Source: Methylobacterium sp. Leaf99
Lineage (GTDB): Bacteria > Pseudomonadota > Alphaproteobacteria > Rhizobiales > Beijerinckiaceae
Direction: 5' to 3'
NCBI RefSeq assembly: GCF_001422375.1
Contig: NZ_LMMU01000001.1
Location: 1,610,178-1,674,177 of the forward strand
DNA length: 64,000 nucleotides
Part shown: in pieces, positions 25,024-34,322 of the stretch
Numbering within the stretch: the stretch's first letter is position 1
Layout: every line of letters begins with the position of its first letter
Translations under genes and position numbers: made by a program
The notes under the pieces: generated by a model
What the model was told of the DNA's origin: nothing
What the model saw: only the letters and a program-made list of their open reading frames with translations
Databases searched by the model: none

Positions 25024-26907
25024 ATCCGTCCCCGCGAGCCCCAAGTCGATCCGGGCGCCATCCGGCGGGTAGGCGATCTTGAGGGTCGCGCTCAAGGCCG
25101 CCGCAACGGATTTCGGCACGTCGCGACGGATGTGGCGGAGCGGCGGCGGCAGGCCGGCCGTCGTGGTCACCAGGGCGTCGGCCGGTTGGGGCACCGCCTC
25201 GGGCTCGCCCCCGAACCGCGCGAAGGCGTCGAACAGGATCGGGGCGGCCACGACCCGGCCGACGAGGCCCGGCACGGCGTTGCCGTCCGGGCGACCGACC
25301 CAGACCGCGAGGGTCACCCGCCGGTCGAACCCCACGGCCCAGGCGTCGCGATAGCCGTAGGACGTGCCGGTCTTGTAGGCGATGCGGCCGGCCAGGGCGT
25401 TCTCGGGCGGCGGCGCCCCGCGCAGGGTGTCGGCGACGTACCAGGCCGCCACGGGCTCGGTGATGCGGGCGTCATTCGAGCCGAGGACGGGCGCGTCGAG
25501 GCGGCGCATCAGGGGCGGCACCAGCCCACCGCGCGCGAATCCCGAGAACAGCCGGGCTAGGTCCGTGAGGGTGATGCCGAGCCCGCCGAGGGCCACGGGC
25601 AGGCCGGGGGCGGTGTCGCGGGGCAGCTCGATGCGCGCGCCGGCTGCCCGCAGGCGGGCGATGAAGCGGGCCGCGCCCACCGCCTGGAGCAGCTCCACCG
25701 CCGGCACGTTCAGCGAGAGCTGGAGGGCGCGCCGCGCCGTCACCGTGCCCTGGTAGCCGAGGTCGAAATTCTCGGGCGCGTAGGCGCCGGCGAAGCGCAC
25801 GGGCCGGTCGTCGAGCTGGGTCTCGGGATGGGCGATCCCCTGCTCGAAGGCCAGGGCGTAGATGAACGGCTTCAGGGCCGATCCCGGCGAGCGGATCGCC
25901 CCCGTCATGTCGATGGCGCCCGACCGTGAGGCATCGCCGTGGCCGGGGCTGCCGACCTGGGCGAGGACCGCGCCCGTGCGGTTGTCGAGCGCCAGGATGG
26001 CGGCGGACAGACCCGGCCCCAGGGCGGCGGCGCGCTCGGTGGCGAGCGCCTCGAGGCTCGCCTGCAGGCGCCCGTCGAGGGTGAGGCGGATGCTCCTCAA
26101 CGTGGGATCGGCCGCGACCGCCGCCTCGGCCGCGTGGGCGGCCAGCATCGGGAAGGGCTTTCGCCCCTGCGGTACGGGTTCGGCCTTGGCCGCCCGCGCC
26201 TCGGCCGGCGTGATGATCCCCCGCGCGGCCACGCGGTCGAGGACCCGATCGCGAGCGCGTCTTGCGGCACCTGGGAACCGATCGGGCCGACGCGCCTCTG
26301 GGGCCTGCGGCAGGGCCACCAGAAGGGCAGCCTCCGCGAAGGAGAGGCGCGCCGGATCGCGGCCGAAATAGGCCAGACTCGCCGCCCGCAACCCTTCCAC
26401 CGGACCGCCATAGGGGGCGAGCTGGAGGTAGAGGTCGAGCACGCCCGCCTTGCCGAGGCGGCGCTCCAGCTCGACCGCCCGTACCATCTGGCGCAACTTG
26501 GCCGGGAGCGAGCGCGCGGCGCGGGGCTCGACGAGCCGCGCCACCTGCATCGACAGGGTCGAGCCGCCCGAGACGATGCGGCCGTGCCGCAGCCACTGCC
26601 CGGCGGCGCGGAGCGTGGCGGCCGGGTCGATGCCCGGATGCGCGGCGAAGCGCCGGTCCTCGTAGGCTTTGAGCATTGCGAGCATGCGCGGATCGACCTG
26701 CGCCGCGGTGAGCGGTAGGCGCCAGCGCCCATCCACGGTGGCGAACGGGCGCAGGAGCCCACCATCGCGGTCGAGCACCACGGTGGAGCGGAGGTTCGCC
26801 TGCGTGAGGTCGAGGGGCGGGAGGGTGGCGACGAAGCGCCAGAGGGCGAAGGTGGCGACGGCGAGCATTGTCAGAACGACGCATAGCCCTGTGGCGACGA
26901 TTCTCAA
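24820..26907 (-). CDS. pbpC: Penicillin-binding protein 1C
   Basis: A bifunctional murein synthase anchored in the inner membrane: one N-terminal helix, then a glycosyltransferase (AYEDRRFAAHPGIDP, VSGGSTLSMQVARL). The transpeptidase has SPGSALKPFIYALA (active Ser), SLN and KTGTSYGYRDAWAVG. A C-terminal BiPBP_C-like domain of about 90 residues follows. TTG 26907 gives the usual 695-residue form (MRIVATGLCVV...). The frame is open to ATG 27123, just after the macroglobulin stop, and that extension would be encoded by a palindromic repeat. The 3' end overlaps the convergent GGDEF gene by 204 bases. Confidence 0.9.
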   Translation of the reverse strand: MRIVATGLCVVLTMLAVATFALWRFVATLPPLDLTQANLRSTVVLDRDGGLLRPFATVDGRWRLPLTAAQVDPRMLAMLKAYEDRRFAAHPGIDPAATLRAAGQWLRHGRIVSGGSTLSMQVARLVEPRAARSLPAKLRQMVRAVELERRLGKAGVLDLYLQLAPYGGPVEGLRAASLAYFGRDPARLSFAEAALLVALPQAPEARRPDRFPGAARRARDRVLDRVAARGIITPAEARAAKAEPVPQGRKPFPMLAAHAAEAAVAADPTLRSIRLTLDGRLQASLEALATERAAALGPGLSAAILALDNRTGAVLAQVGSPGHGDASRSGAIDMTGAIRSPGSALKPFIYALAFEQGIAHPETQLDDRPVRFAGAYAPENFDLGYQGTVTARRALQLSLNVPAVELLQAVGAARFIARLRAAGARIELPRDTAPGLPVALGGLGITLTDLARLFSGFARGGLVPPLMRRLDAPVLGSNDARITEPVAAWYVADTLRGAPPPENALAGRIAYKTGTSYGYRDAWAVGFDRRVTLAVWVGRPDGNAVPGLVGRVVAAPILFDAFARFGGEPEAVPQPADALVTTTAGLPPPLRHIRRDVPKSVAAALSATLKIAYPPDGARIDLGLAGTDLAGGAPDVGLALKALGGVPPLIWMVDGLPVAGGARRHAAWSPVGAGFARISVMDATGASDSVMVRIE

Positions 26908-26931
26908 CGATCGCCCGAACCGCGACGGGCT

Positions 26932-27090
26932 CCCTCTCCTGGAAGGAGAGGGTTGGGGTGAGGTGTGGGACTTTTTCGGAGATGTCACACACCTCATCCT
27001 GTCCCTCTCCTTCCAGGAGAGGGGACCCGCGCTTTTCACGCCTCCCCTTGCATTACCTGCCGTTGCAGAGGGCTGTTCACCCTCGCCCGT
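26932..27090. repeat. Composite palindromic repeat between yfhM-type gene and pbpC
   Basis: Two mini-hairpins (CTCTCCTGGAAGGAGAG at 26934 and CTCTCCTTCCAGGAGAG at 27005) flank an inner inverted pair (GGTGAGGTGTG / CACACCTCATCC). A tail with a TGCCGTTGCAGAGG-like block follows. The same layout recurs at 63084-63260. The element is open in the pbpC frame from 27123. Confidence 0.85.
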
Positions 27091-27127
27091 AGCGGAACCG
27101 GAGATCGGCGCCCCGCGCGTCATCGCC

Positions 27128-30100
27128 CTACTTCGCGCTCACCACCACGGACCCGAAGCCCGTGCGCCCGAAGCGCTCGGGCCGGTACATGTCTTCGATG
27201 GTGGCGGCGGGGTGGACGTAGGTGCCGGGCGAGACGGCGCGCACGGTGTAGGCGACGCGGAAGAACGCCGATTGCTCGGGCGTCCGCTCGTAGGCGGCGA
27301 CGAAGCGGTCGTCGCGGAACGCCGTATAGACCGGGGCGACGTCGGACTTGGCGAAGGCGAGGCCGGTGAGCGCGTCGGCGTCGAGGAGCTTCGGATTGTC
27401 GATCTCCAGGCCGGCGGGCAGGCGGTCGACGAGGAGCAGGCGCCCGGGGCTGGCCTTGGCCTCCGTCACCTTGAGGACGACCACGAGGCGGTCGTTCTGG
27501 CGGACCCCCTGCGCGAGATCGACGGGTGAGCCGTCGAGGCGGTGATAGGTCCGTTCGATGGCGTAGCCCCGCGATTCGGCGGGCTCGGGCGCAATTGGGT
27601 TGCCGACGACGCTCACCACGACCTGTGCCGTGGTGGTCCCGGCATTGACGATGGCGACGGGCATCGAAGCCAGGGCGTCGCCGCGATAGAGCCGCGCCAG
27701 GGCGCCGGCCTCGGCCTTGCCGTCGATGGTGAAGCGCAGGGCGTCGGCGTCCTTGGCGAGCCCTTGGGCCGCCATCACCATCCAGGCGTTTTCCTGCGTG
27801 CTCGTCGGGCGGCCGCCCTGGCGCTCCTCGGCGATGACCGCCGCCAGGGGCTGGACCGCATCGCGGGCGAGCCCGGTCTCGGCGGCGAGGGTCAGGAGGC
27901 CGGCGCCGTCGCGCAGGCGCGAGCCGTAATCCGGCCGGTCCGTGGGTCCCGGCCCCTTCAGCGCCGTCACCGCCGAGGCGAAGGCCTTGGCGGCCCGGCC
28001 CCGGTCGCCCAGCAACGCCAGCGCCGCCGCGATCTGCCCGCGCCCGAGGGGGGTGGCGAAGGCGTCGAGCCGGGTGTCGGCGAGGTAGCGCAGATCGCCC
28101 ATCACCGGGCGGCCGTTGCGGGCGAGCACGTAGGCCGCGTAGGCGATGTCCATGCCGCCGTCGCGCACCTCACTCGTGTTCGCCACGGCATTGCGGAGAC
28201 TGTCGAGGGCGCTGGCGAAGGCGGTGGGCGGCACGGAAAAGCCGCGCTCCCGCGCCCGGGTGAGGAAGTCGGTGACGTAGGCGTTGAGCCAGACGTCGGT
28301 CTGGCCGCCCACGGACCACAGGCCGAACTCGCCCGACGAGCCCTGGCGGGCGAGCACCCGGTCGATGGCCTCGCGGATACGGGTGTCCACCGTGTCGTCG
28401 AGTCCCATCCGGTCCTGCGGCGGCACACGTCCCAGGGCCAGGAGCGGCATCGCCCGGCTCACGGTCTGCTCGGAGCAGGCGTAGGGGTAGCGCTCCAGGG
28501 CCTGGAGCAGGGCCGGCGCGTCGAGGCCGGCGAGCGTCGAGGCCGTGACCGAGACGGCCCCGGTGCCGGGCAGGATGTCGGCGAGCAACTCGTCCGTCAC
28601 CCGCAGGGTCGCGCCGGGCGGGAGCGGCTGCACCGTCCGGCGGGCCAGCGGCCCGGTGCCGGCGCCGATACCGAGGGCGAAGCTCTGGCCGATGCCGGGC
28701 GGCAGGCCGGGACCGGACAGGGTCACGTCGAGGCGCGTGGTGCCGGGGCCGGCGGCGGTGATGGGGATCACCAGCGCCCCCTTGGCCCCCGCCTCCAGCC
28801 GCAGGGTCTTGTGGAGCGCCTCGGCCCCCACCACCACGGAGCCGGTGAGGCCGAGGTCGACGGTGTAGTCGCCGGCCTGACCCTCGACGTTGTCGATGGC
28901 GATGTGGAAGCGCGAGCGGTCGCCGACATTGAGGAAGCGCGGCAGGGTGCCGGTGAGGATGACGGGATCGCGGATGATCACGTCGACCTGGGCCGCGCCG
29001 ACCTTCGCCCGGCTCCAGGCCGTGACCATGACCCGGCCGGTGCCGTTGAAGGCCGGGAGCGGGAAGCTGACGCTGGCCCGGCCGTCGGGGCCGACGGTGA
29101 CGGGCCCGGAATACAGCGCCAGGGGCGCCTGGGTCGGGGGCGTGTCGGCGAGTTCGGCCGCCCCGCCGTCGCCGCCCGAGCGGATGGCGCCGAGCGTCCC
29201 CTGCATCCCGTCGATGAGGTACCCGTAGACGTCGCGGATCTCGGGACCGAGGGCCTTCTGGCCGAAGAAGTGCCGGAACGGATCGGGGGATTCGTAGCGC
29301 GTCAGGTTGAGGATGCCGACATCCACGAGCGCCACGCTGACCCGCGCCGTCTCCCCGGCCGTCAGGCCCGCGAGCCGGATCGGCAGGGTCAGGGTCTCGC
29401 GGGGCCGGGCCCTGGCCGGCGCTTCCACGGTGACGGCGAGGCTGCGGCTCGCTCCATCGACGGCGAACCACGCCACCCCGAGCGCCCGGCCCGGCAGGCG
29501 CTTGGCCGCCTGGTCGAGGGGCCGGTAGGCGGTGGCGACGAGGTAGGCGCCCGCGCCCCATTCGGGCTTGACCGGAATGTCGACGGTGGTGCCGCCGCTC
29601 GGCACCGCCACGGTCAGCACGGCGTGGACCTTGTCGCTCACCACCGCGAGGGTGGCCTGACCGGCAAAGCGCGGCTGGAGGCGTGCCCGCAGGGTGTCGC
29701 CGGCGGCGTAGGCCGGCTTGTCGAGGCGAAGATCGAGGAGATCCGGCACGTCCGCCGTCTCGCCCCCACCCCAGCCGACGGTGAAGGTCACGCTCGCCGT
29801 GGCCTGGGGCCGGCCGGCCACGCTCGCCTCCAGGCGGTAGGTGCCGTAGCTCACCACGGAATTGATCCGGCCGAGGGTCTCGGCCGCCAGGTCGAGTTTG
29901 CCGTCGGCGATGCGTCGGGTGCTGGTCACGGGCTCGAACGACCAGCGTCCGCCCTCGCGGTACCACTGATAGTTCTTCTCGACCTTCTGCAGGGTCCAGG
30001 CGACGCCCGGCTGGGACAGGCGCCGTCCGTCGGGCGCCGCCATCGCCACCTCGAAGCCGGCGGTGCCGCCCTCGGGCAGATCGCCCGAGAAGGTCTTGCG

Positions 30101-32440
30101 GAGGGCCAGCACCGGGCCGTCGGGCAGGATCGGCAGGGTGAGGCTGCGCGAGAGCGCCCGCCCGCCCAGCTCGCCGACCTGAAGGGTGATCCGCGCCTCC
30201 GTCGGGCGCGGCGCAGCGAGGGCCGGTACCGGCACGGTGAGGCGGGCCGCCCCTTGCCCGTCCGTGGTGGCGCGCGCCTCGATCTCCTGGGAGGCGGCCT
30301 CGACCCGCTCGTCGTCGAGGCCGACGGAGAAGCCCTCCAGCCCCTTGATGCCGCTGCCCGCCGCCTGCTGCACCAGCACGGTGCCGGAGACCTCGAGCCC
30401 GGACCCCGGCGCGCCGTAGAGGTAGCGCGCGGCGACATCGACGGTGGCCGGCGCGCCCTGGACGAGGCTCGGCGTGGCGCTCGACAGCGTCACCTCCAGG
30501 CGCTCGGGCACGTAATCCTCGACGAGGAAGCTCGCCTCGCCGATGGCCGGGGCCTTGGGGTCGGTATGGGCCGACACCCGCCAGGTGCCGTGCATGGCGC
30601 CGGCCAGGAGGGGCACGGCGAGGGACCGTCCGCCGAGGCCCGCATCGGGCACGGCGACGCGGCGGGCCTCGACGCCGTCGGGGCGCTTGAGCACCAGGGT
30701 CAGGGGCAGGTCGGGCACCGCGACGCCGAGGGCGTCGCGCAGGAGGGCGGTGAGGTTCACGGTCTCGCCCGAGCGGTAGACCCCGCGCTCGGGGAACACG
30801 TAGGCCTCGACGGCCCCGGGCTGCGGCCGGCCCTTCACGCCGCGATCCGTGAGGTCGAAGGCGGATTGGTTGAGGTCGAGGAAGCCGTAATCGTCGCCCA
30901 TCTGCGCCACGACGAGGCCCGGCGCGATCCCGCCCTCCCCGCGCGCGAGGCCGGCCGCGAAAGCGACGTGGCCCTGTGCGTCGGTCTTGGCCGTGGCCAG
31001 GACCTCGTTGTTGCGGGCGACGAGGCGGATCTCCGCGCCCGCCACCACGGCGGCGGAGGCGAGGGACCGGGCGAAGACGTGGACCCCGTCACGCCCCTTG
31101 AACACCGTCAGTCCGAAGTCCGAGACCACGAACCACTGCGTGGCCTGTTGCTCGTATCCGCCCTCCTCGTCCACCGCGCCGGCGATGCCCGTCGGCTGGG
31201 CCAGCATGACGTAGAGACCGGGCTCGAGCTTGCCCACGGCCTGAAGCACGGGGAAGGCGGTGACGGCCTCGGCGTTCAGCTCGGCCTTCGCCGTGTCGAG
31301 GACGCCCTTCCAGACCCGCTGGCCCTTCTGCTCGGCGATGGTTTTTGCCGTGGAGCCGTTGAGCTGAGAAAGGAAATCCTCGGAGCGGAGGGAGGGCAGC
31401 AGGCCGCGATCGCCGATGCGCAGGACCTCGACGTCGAGCTTGGCCGCGTTCACCGAGACCAGGGGCACGCCGGCCTGACCCGTTCGCGGCAGGACGTAGT
31501 TGCGCCCGGTGAACCGCACCTGGGGCGAGCGGTCCCGGACGTAGACCTCGTAATCGAACGACTTCAACAAGGTCTCGCCCGCCGCCGAGGGGACTCCCTG
31601 GCGCAGGACGAAGGCGTAGCGTTCGCCGTGTTTGAGACCGTCGACGCAGATCTGCTGGCCGCTGCCCGTGACGGCGGCATTGGCCGCGCCCGAGACGGCG
31701 ACGAAGGGGGTGAAATCGGTCTTCGGCGCCAGCCCTTCGGAGAACTGGAAGCAGACCCGCGGGGCGGCCGCATCGGAATCGACCTTGTAATCGAGGATGC
31801 GGAAGCCGTGCTCGGCCCGCAGCCCCTCGTAGGTCTCGCGCACCTCGGACGTGTCGGCGAGCGCGAGGCTGGCGCGGTAGGCCTCCAGGGCGGGGCGCCA
31901 CTCGGATTCGGCGGCCTGGACCTCGCCGAGGGTGGCCAGTGCCTCGGCCTCCCCGGCGGCGGCGGGCGCGCGCAGGTAGCCGACATAGGCGGCGGCCCGG
32001 GCGTTGCGGCGCAGGCGCAGGCGGGCGGAATAGTCCCCGGTCTCGCTATTGCCGACGGCGCTCGCGGCGCGGGCATAGGCGAGCCAGTTCTCGGGATTGC
32101 CCGGCTCGGCGGCCACGGCCGCGCCGAGGGGCTTGAGCGCCTCGGCCGGCTTCTCGGCCTCCATCAGGGCCGCGCCCTCGGCCCGCGCCCGGGCGGCCGG
32201 ACGCGGGGGACCGGCCTCGGCCTTGAGGGTGGCCTCGAGACGCACGCCGTCGCTGGCGAGGTTTTCGCGCTGGAAGGATTTTTGGGAGGGGGCCTTCAGG
32301 GCCGCCCTGGCGGGTTGGCTCAGGGGCGCCTGAGCGTGCCCGGGCATGACCAGCCCGCCCACGAGGGCGAAGGCGCCGGCCGCGAGGATCATCGCCCGCC
32401 CGCGCCGTGCCGCGCCCGTGCGTCCCGTCGATCGCGACAT
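27128..32440 (-). CDS. Bacterial alpha-2-macroglobulin (YfhM/ECAM-like)
   Basis: A very large envelope protein of about 1770 residues, thought to trap foreign proteases in the periplasm and to work with PBP1C in wall defence or repair. It has a signal sequence (MILAAGAFALVGGLVMPGHAQA), helical repeats, and many macroglobulin beta domains (MG: YVFPERGVYRSGETVNL; A2M: GIRDVYGYLIDG-like region and LPAFNGTGRVMVTAWS). The thioester site YPYACSEQTVSR keeps the Cys and Gln. An alpha/alpha toroid and a C-terminal receptor-like domain follow. ATG 32440 is used; 32452 is possible. pbpC follows on the same strand. Confidence 0.93.
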   Translation of the reverse strand: MSRSTGRTGAARRGRAMILAAGAFALVGGLVMPGHAQAPLSQPARAALKAPSQKSFQRENLASDGVRLEATLKAEAGPPRPAARARAEGAALMEAEKPAEALKPLGAAVAAEPGNPENWLAYARAASAVGNSETGDYSARLRLRRNARAAAYVGYLRAPAAAGEAEALATLGEVQAAESEWRPALEAYRASLALADTSEVRETYEGLRAEHGFRILDYKVDSDAAAPRVCFQFSEGLAPKTDFTPFVAVSGAANAAVTGSGQQICVDGLKHGERYAFVLRQGVPSAAGETLLKSFDYEVYVRDRSPQVRFTGRNYVLPRTGQAGVPLVSVNAAKLDVEVLRIGDRGLLPSLRSEDFLSQLNGSTAKTIAEQKGQRVWKGVLDTAKAELNAEAVTAFPVLQAVGKLEPGLYVMLAQPTGIAGAVDEEGGYEQQATQWFVVSDFGLTVFKGRDGVHVFARSLASAAVVAGAEIRLVARNNEVLATAKTDAQGHVAFAAGLARGEGGIAPGLVVAQMGDDYGFLDLNQSAFDLTDRGVKGRPQPGAVEAYVFPERGVYRSGETVNLTALLRDALGVAVPDLPLTLVLKRPDGVEARRVAVPDAGLGGRSLAVPLLAGAMHGTWRVSAHTDPKAPAIGEASFLVEDYVPERLEVTLSSATPSLVQGAPATVDVAARYLYGAPGSGLEVSGTVLVQQAAGSGIKGLEGFSVGLDDERVEAASQEIEARATTDGQGAARLTVPVPALAAPRPTEARITLQVGELGGRALSRSLTLPILPDGPVLALRKTFSGDLPEGGTAGFEVAMAAPDGRRLSQPGVAWTLQKVEKNYQWYREGGRWSFEPVTSTRRIADGKLDLAAETLGRINSVVSYGTYRLEASVAGRPQATASVTFTVGWGGGETADVPDLLDLRLDKPAYAAGDTLRARLQPRFAGQATLAVVSDKVHAVLTVAVPSGGTTVDIPVKPEWGAGAYLVATAYRPLDQAAKRLPGRALGVAWFAVDGASRSLAVTVEAPARARPRETLTLPIRLAGLTAGETARVSVALVDVGILNLTRYESPDPFRHFFGQKALGPEIRDVYGYLIDGMQGTLGAIRSGGDGGAAELADTPPTQAPLALYSGPVTVGPDGRASVSFPLPAFNGTGRVMVTAWSRAKVGAAQVDVIIRDPVILTGTLPRFLNVGDRSRFHIAIDNVEGQAGDYTVDLGLTGSVVVGAEALHKTLRLEAGAKGALVIPITAAGPGTTRLDVTLSGPGLPPGIGQSFALGIGAGTGPLARRTVQPLPPGATLRVTDELLADILPGTGAVSVTASTLAGLDAPALLQALERYPYACSEQTVSRAMPLLALGRVPPQDRMGLDDTVDTRIREAIDRVLARQGSSGEFGLWSVGGQTDVWLNAYVTDFLTRARERGFSVPPTAFASALDSLRNAVANTSEVRDGGMDIAYAAYVLARNGRPVMGDLRYLADTRLDAFATPLGRGQIAAALALLGDRGRAAKAFASAVTALKGPGPTDRPDYGSRLRDGAGLLTLAAETGLARDAVQPLAAVIAEERQGGRPTSTQENAWMVMAAQGLAKDADALRFTIDGKAEAGALARLYRGDALASMPVAIVNAGTTTAQVVVSVVGNPIAPEPAESRGYAIERTYHRLDGSPVDLAQGVRQNDRLVVVLKVTEAKASPGRLLLVDRLPAGLEIDNPKLLDADALTGLAFAKSDVAPVYTAFRDDRFVAAYERTPEQSAFFRVAYTVRAVSPGTYVHPAATIEDMYRPERFGRTGFGSVVVSAK

Positions 32441-32588
32441 CACCCACCCCATCGACTCGTACCGCCCGCACCACGGCTCAGGGCCGGGACCGTAGCACTT
32501 CGCCTCGCGCCCGCAATCCGGATCGACGGCCCTGGAATTCACGCGTCGGCTCTGCCAAGCTTCGGCCCTCGCCTCGGGGGCACGGATC

Positions 32589-34010
32589 ATGGCGCGAAGC
32601 GGACGAGCTGGTTGGATGGCGGTGTGCGCCGCGCGCTCGATCGCCCTCCTGGCTGCACCGATTCTCTCGCCGATACAGGGCCTGTCCCAGTCGCCGCCGG
32701 CGCCGCGTCCCAAATCGCCGCCGGCCTCGCCCGGCAAGCCCGCTGCGACACCGGACCCGGCCTTCGAGGCGGCCAAGGCGGCGTTCGAGGCCCTGCCGGA
32801 GGCCGAGCGCAAGGGCGTTCAGGACGCCCTGGTCTGGACCGGCGATTTCAACGGCGTCGTCACCGGCACCTTCGGAAAGCGCACCCACGACGCGCTGGTG
32901 GCCTACCAGAAGCGCGCCGGCGGCGCGGGCACCGCTTCCCTCGACCCGGCCGGCCGCGGCGCGCTCCTCAAGGCCGGGGCGGCGGCGCGGAGCACCGTGG
33001 GCTTCGCCGTCAAATCCGATCCCGCGAGCGGCACCGTCCTCGGCCTGCCCGAGCGGTTGCTGCCCAAGCGCGCGGCGATTCCGGGCGGCACCCGCTGGCA
33101 GAGCGCGGATGGCCGCATCACCGTGGAGGCGAAGTCGTTCCCCCCCGGCGAAACCAGCCTGGAGGCGGTGTTCGCCCGCATCACCGCGCCGAGCCCCGAG
33201 CGGCGCGTGACCTACAAGCTCCAGCGGCCGGACTTCCTCGTCGTCACCGCCGAGACGGCCACGGGCAAGTCCTACATCCGCTACGCCGCCGGGGAGACGG
33301 GCGTGCGCGGCCTGACCCTGGGCTACGACAAGGCGCTCGCCGAGACGTTCGACCGCCTCGTCATCGCCATCGCCAACAGCTTCGTGCCATTCCCGGACGC
33401 GGCCCCGGCGGCACCGTCAAGTCCCATCGCCCGCGCCGGGCCGACGCCGCCTCCGCTGGCCGACCGGCCGGCCGCGCCGCATGCGACGGGGCTGCTGGTG
33501 GGACCGGGCCGGGTGCTCACGAGCGCGGCCGCCCTCGACGGCTGCACGTCGCCGCGAATCAACGGCCAAGCGGCCCGCATCATGGTGCGGGACACGGACC
33601 TGATCCTCCTGGACGGCGCGGGATTGGCAAGTTCCGGCGTCTTCCCGCCCCTCCGGGCTGAGGCGGCCGTGCCCGCGGAGGCCGTGCTGGTTCTGTCGGC
33701 CGAGGCGGGCGGCGCCGTGACGGCGGCACCGGGCGCCCTCGGGCAGGACGGCCGGATTACGGCGCCGCTCCAGCCAGGAGCGGGCGGGGCGCCGATCGTC
33801 GACCCGGCGGGCGCCCTCGCCGGACTCGTCTCCGCTTATCCCGCAGCGCCGCGTCGCGTGGCCGGCGTGGTGCCGCCGGCCCGCTACGGATCGGTGGCGA
33901 GTGCCCGGATCGGGCAGTTCCTCACCGCCGCCGGTGTGCCGGTTCCGGCGGCCGGTGCATCGACCGTGCGGCTGGCGGGCGCCATCGTGGGAATCGCCTG
34001 CCAGCCGTGA
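32589..34010 (+). CDS. Secreted peptidoglycan-binding/trypsin-like protein with lost catalytic residues
   Basis: A 473-residue exported protein: signal peptide, Pro-rich linker, a peptidoglycan-binding_1-like domain (VQDALVWTGDFNGVVTGTFG, residues about 70-115), a middle domain of about 110 residues, a Pro-rich hinge and a C-terminal chymotrypsin-fold domain. The fold marks are present but the triad is not. The usual TAAH is TSAAALDGC, and the usual GxSGGP is QPGAGGAPIVD, so His and Ser are gone while the Asp (DLILLD) remains. It is probably a non-enzymatic cell-wall protein. It is divergent from the macroglobulin gene, 148 bases apart. Confidence 0.78.
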   Translation: MARSGRAGWMAVCAARSIALLAAPILSPIQGLSQSPPAPRPKSPPASPGKPAATPDPAFEAAKAAFEALPEAERKGVQDALVWTGDFNGVVTGTFGKRTHDALVAYQKRAGGAGTASLDPAGRGALLKAGAAARSTVGFAVKSDPASGTVLGLPERLLPKRAAIPGGTRWQSADGRITVEAKSFPPGETSLEAVFARITAPSPERRVTYKLQRPDFLVVTAETATGKSYIRYAAGETGVRGLTLGYDKALAETFDRLVIAIANSFVPFPDAAPAAPSSPIARAGPTPPPLADRPAAPHATGLLVGPGRVLTSAAALDGCTSPRINGQAARIMVRDTDLILLDGAGLASSGVFPPLRAEAAVPAEAVLVLSAEAGGAVTAAPGALGQDGRITAPLQPGAGGAPIVDPAGALAGLVSAYPAAPRRVAGVVPPARYGSVASARIGQFLTAAGVPVPAAGASTVRLAGAIVGIACQP

Positions 34011-34014
34011 GCGA

Positions 34015-34170
34015 TCAGAGTCGCCCGGTGACCAGCAGCACGATCAGGATGATGATCAGGATGCCGCCGAGCCCGAAGCTCTGGCCGCGATAGGCGCCGC
34101 CGCCGAGGAAGTTGCCGCCGCCGAGGACCGCGAGAATGAGGATGATGAGGAGGATGGTGGTCAAGGTCAT
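34015..34170 (-). CDS. DUF3309-family small membrane protein
   Basis: A 51-residue protein starting MTLTTILLIILILAVLGG and ending ILIIILIVLLVTGRL, so it has two hydrophobic segments joined by a Gly-rich turn (GGGAYRGQSFGLGG). This is the typical DUF3309 layout. ATG 34170 is preferred over an upstream start at 34224, because the family begins at MTLTTILL and GGAG precedes it. Function unknown. Its stop lies four bases after that of the convergent pseudo-protease gene. Confidence 0.85.
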   Translation of the reverse strand: MTLTTILLIILILAVLGGGNFLGGGAYRGQSFGLGGILIIILIVLLVTGRL

Positions 34171-34322
34171 GGAACGGAACTCCGGCGCGCGCCCAACCGC
34201 TGTGGCGTGAGCTTGACCGTTCAAACGCCCAGCGGCCGATTCCGTTCAACCGCACGTGAAGGGTTATCCATCGCGCGTTCCGAATTCTTGAAAGTTTTAC
34301 GCCCGCCTGAGTCCGGCGCGCC

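Noticed and set aside
27542-33661. A 2039-codon open frame on the plus strand
   Set aside because: It is the antisense of the macroglobulin gene. The high GC of the region removes stops; the product is Gly/Arg/His/Ala-rich low complexity with no domain.
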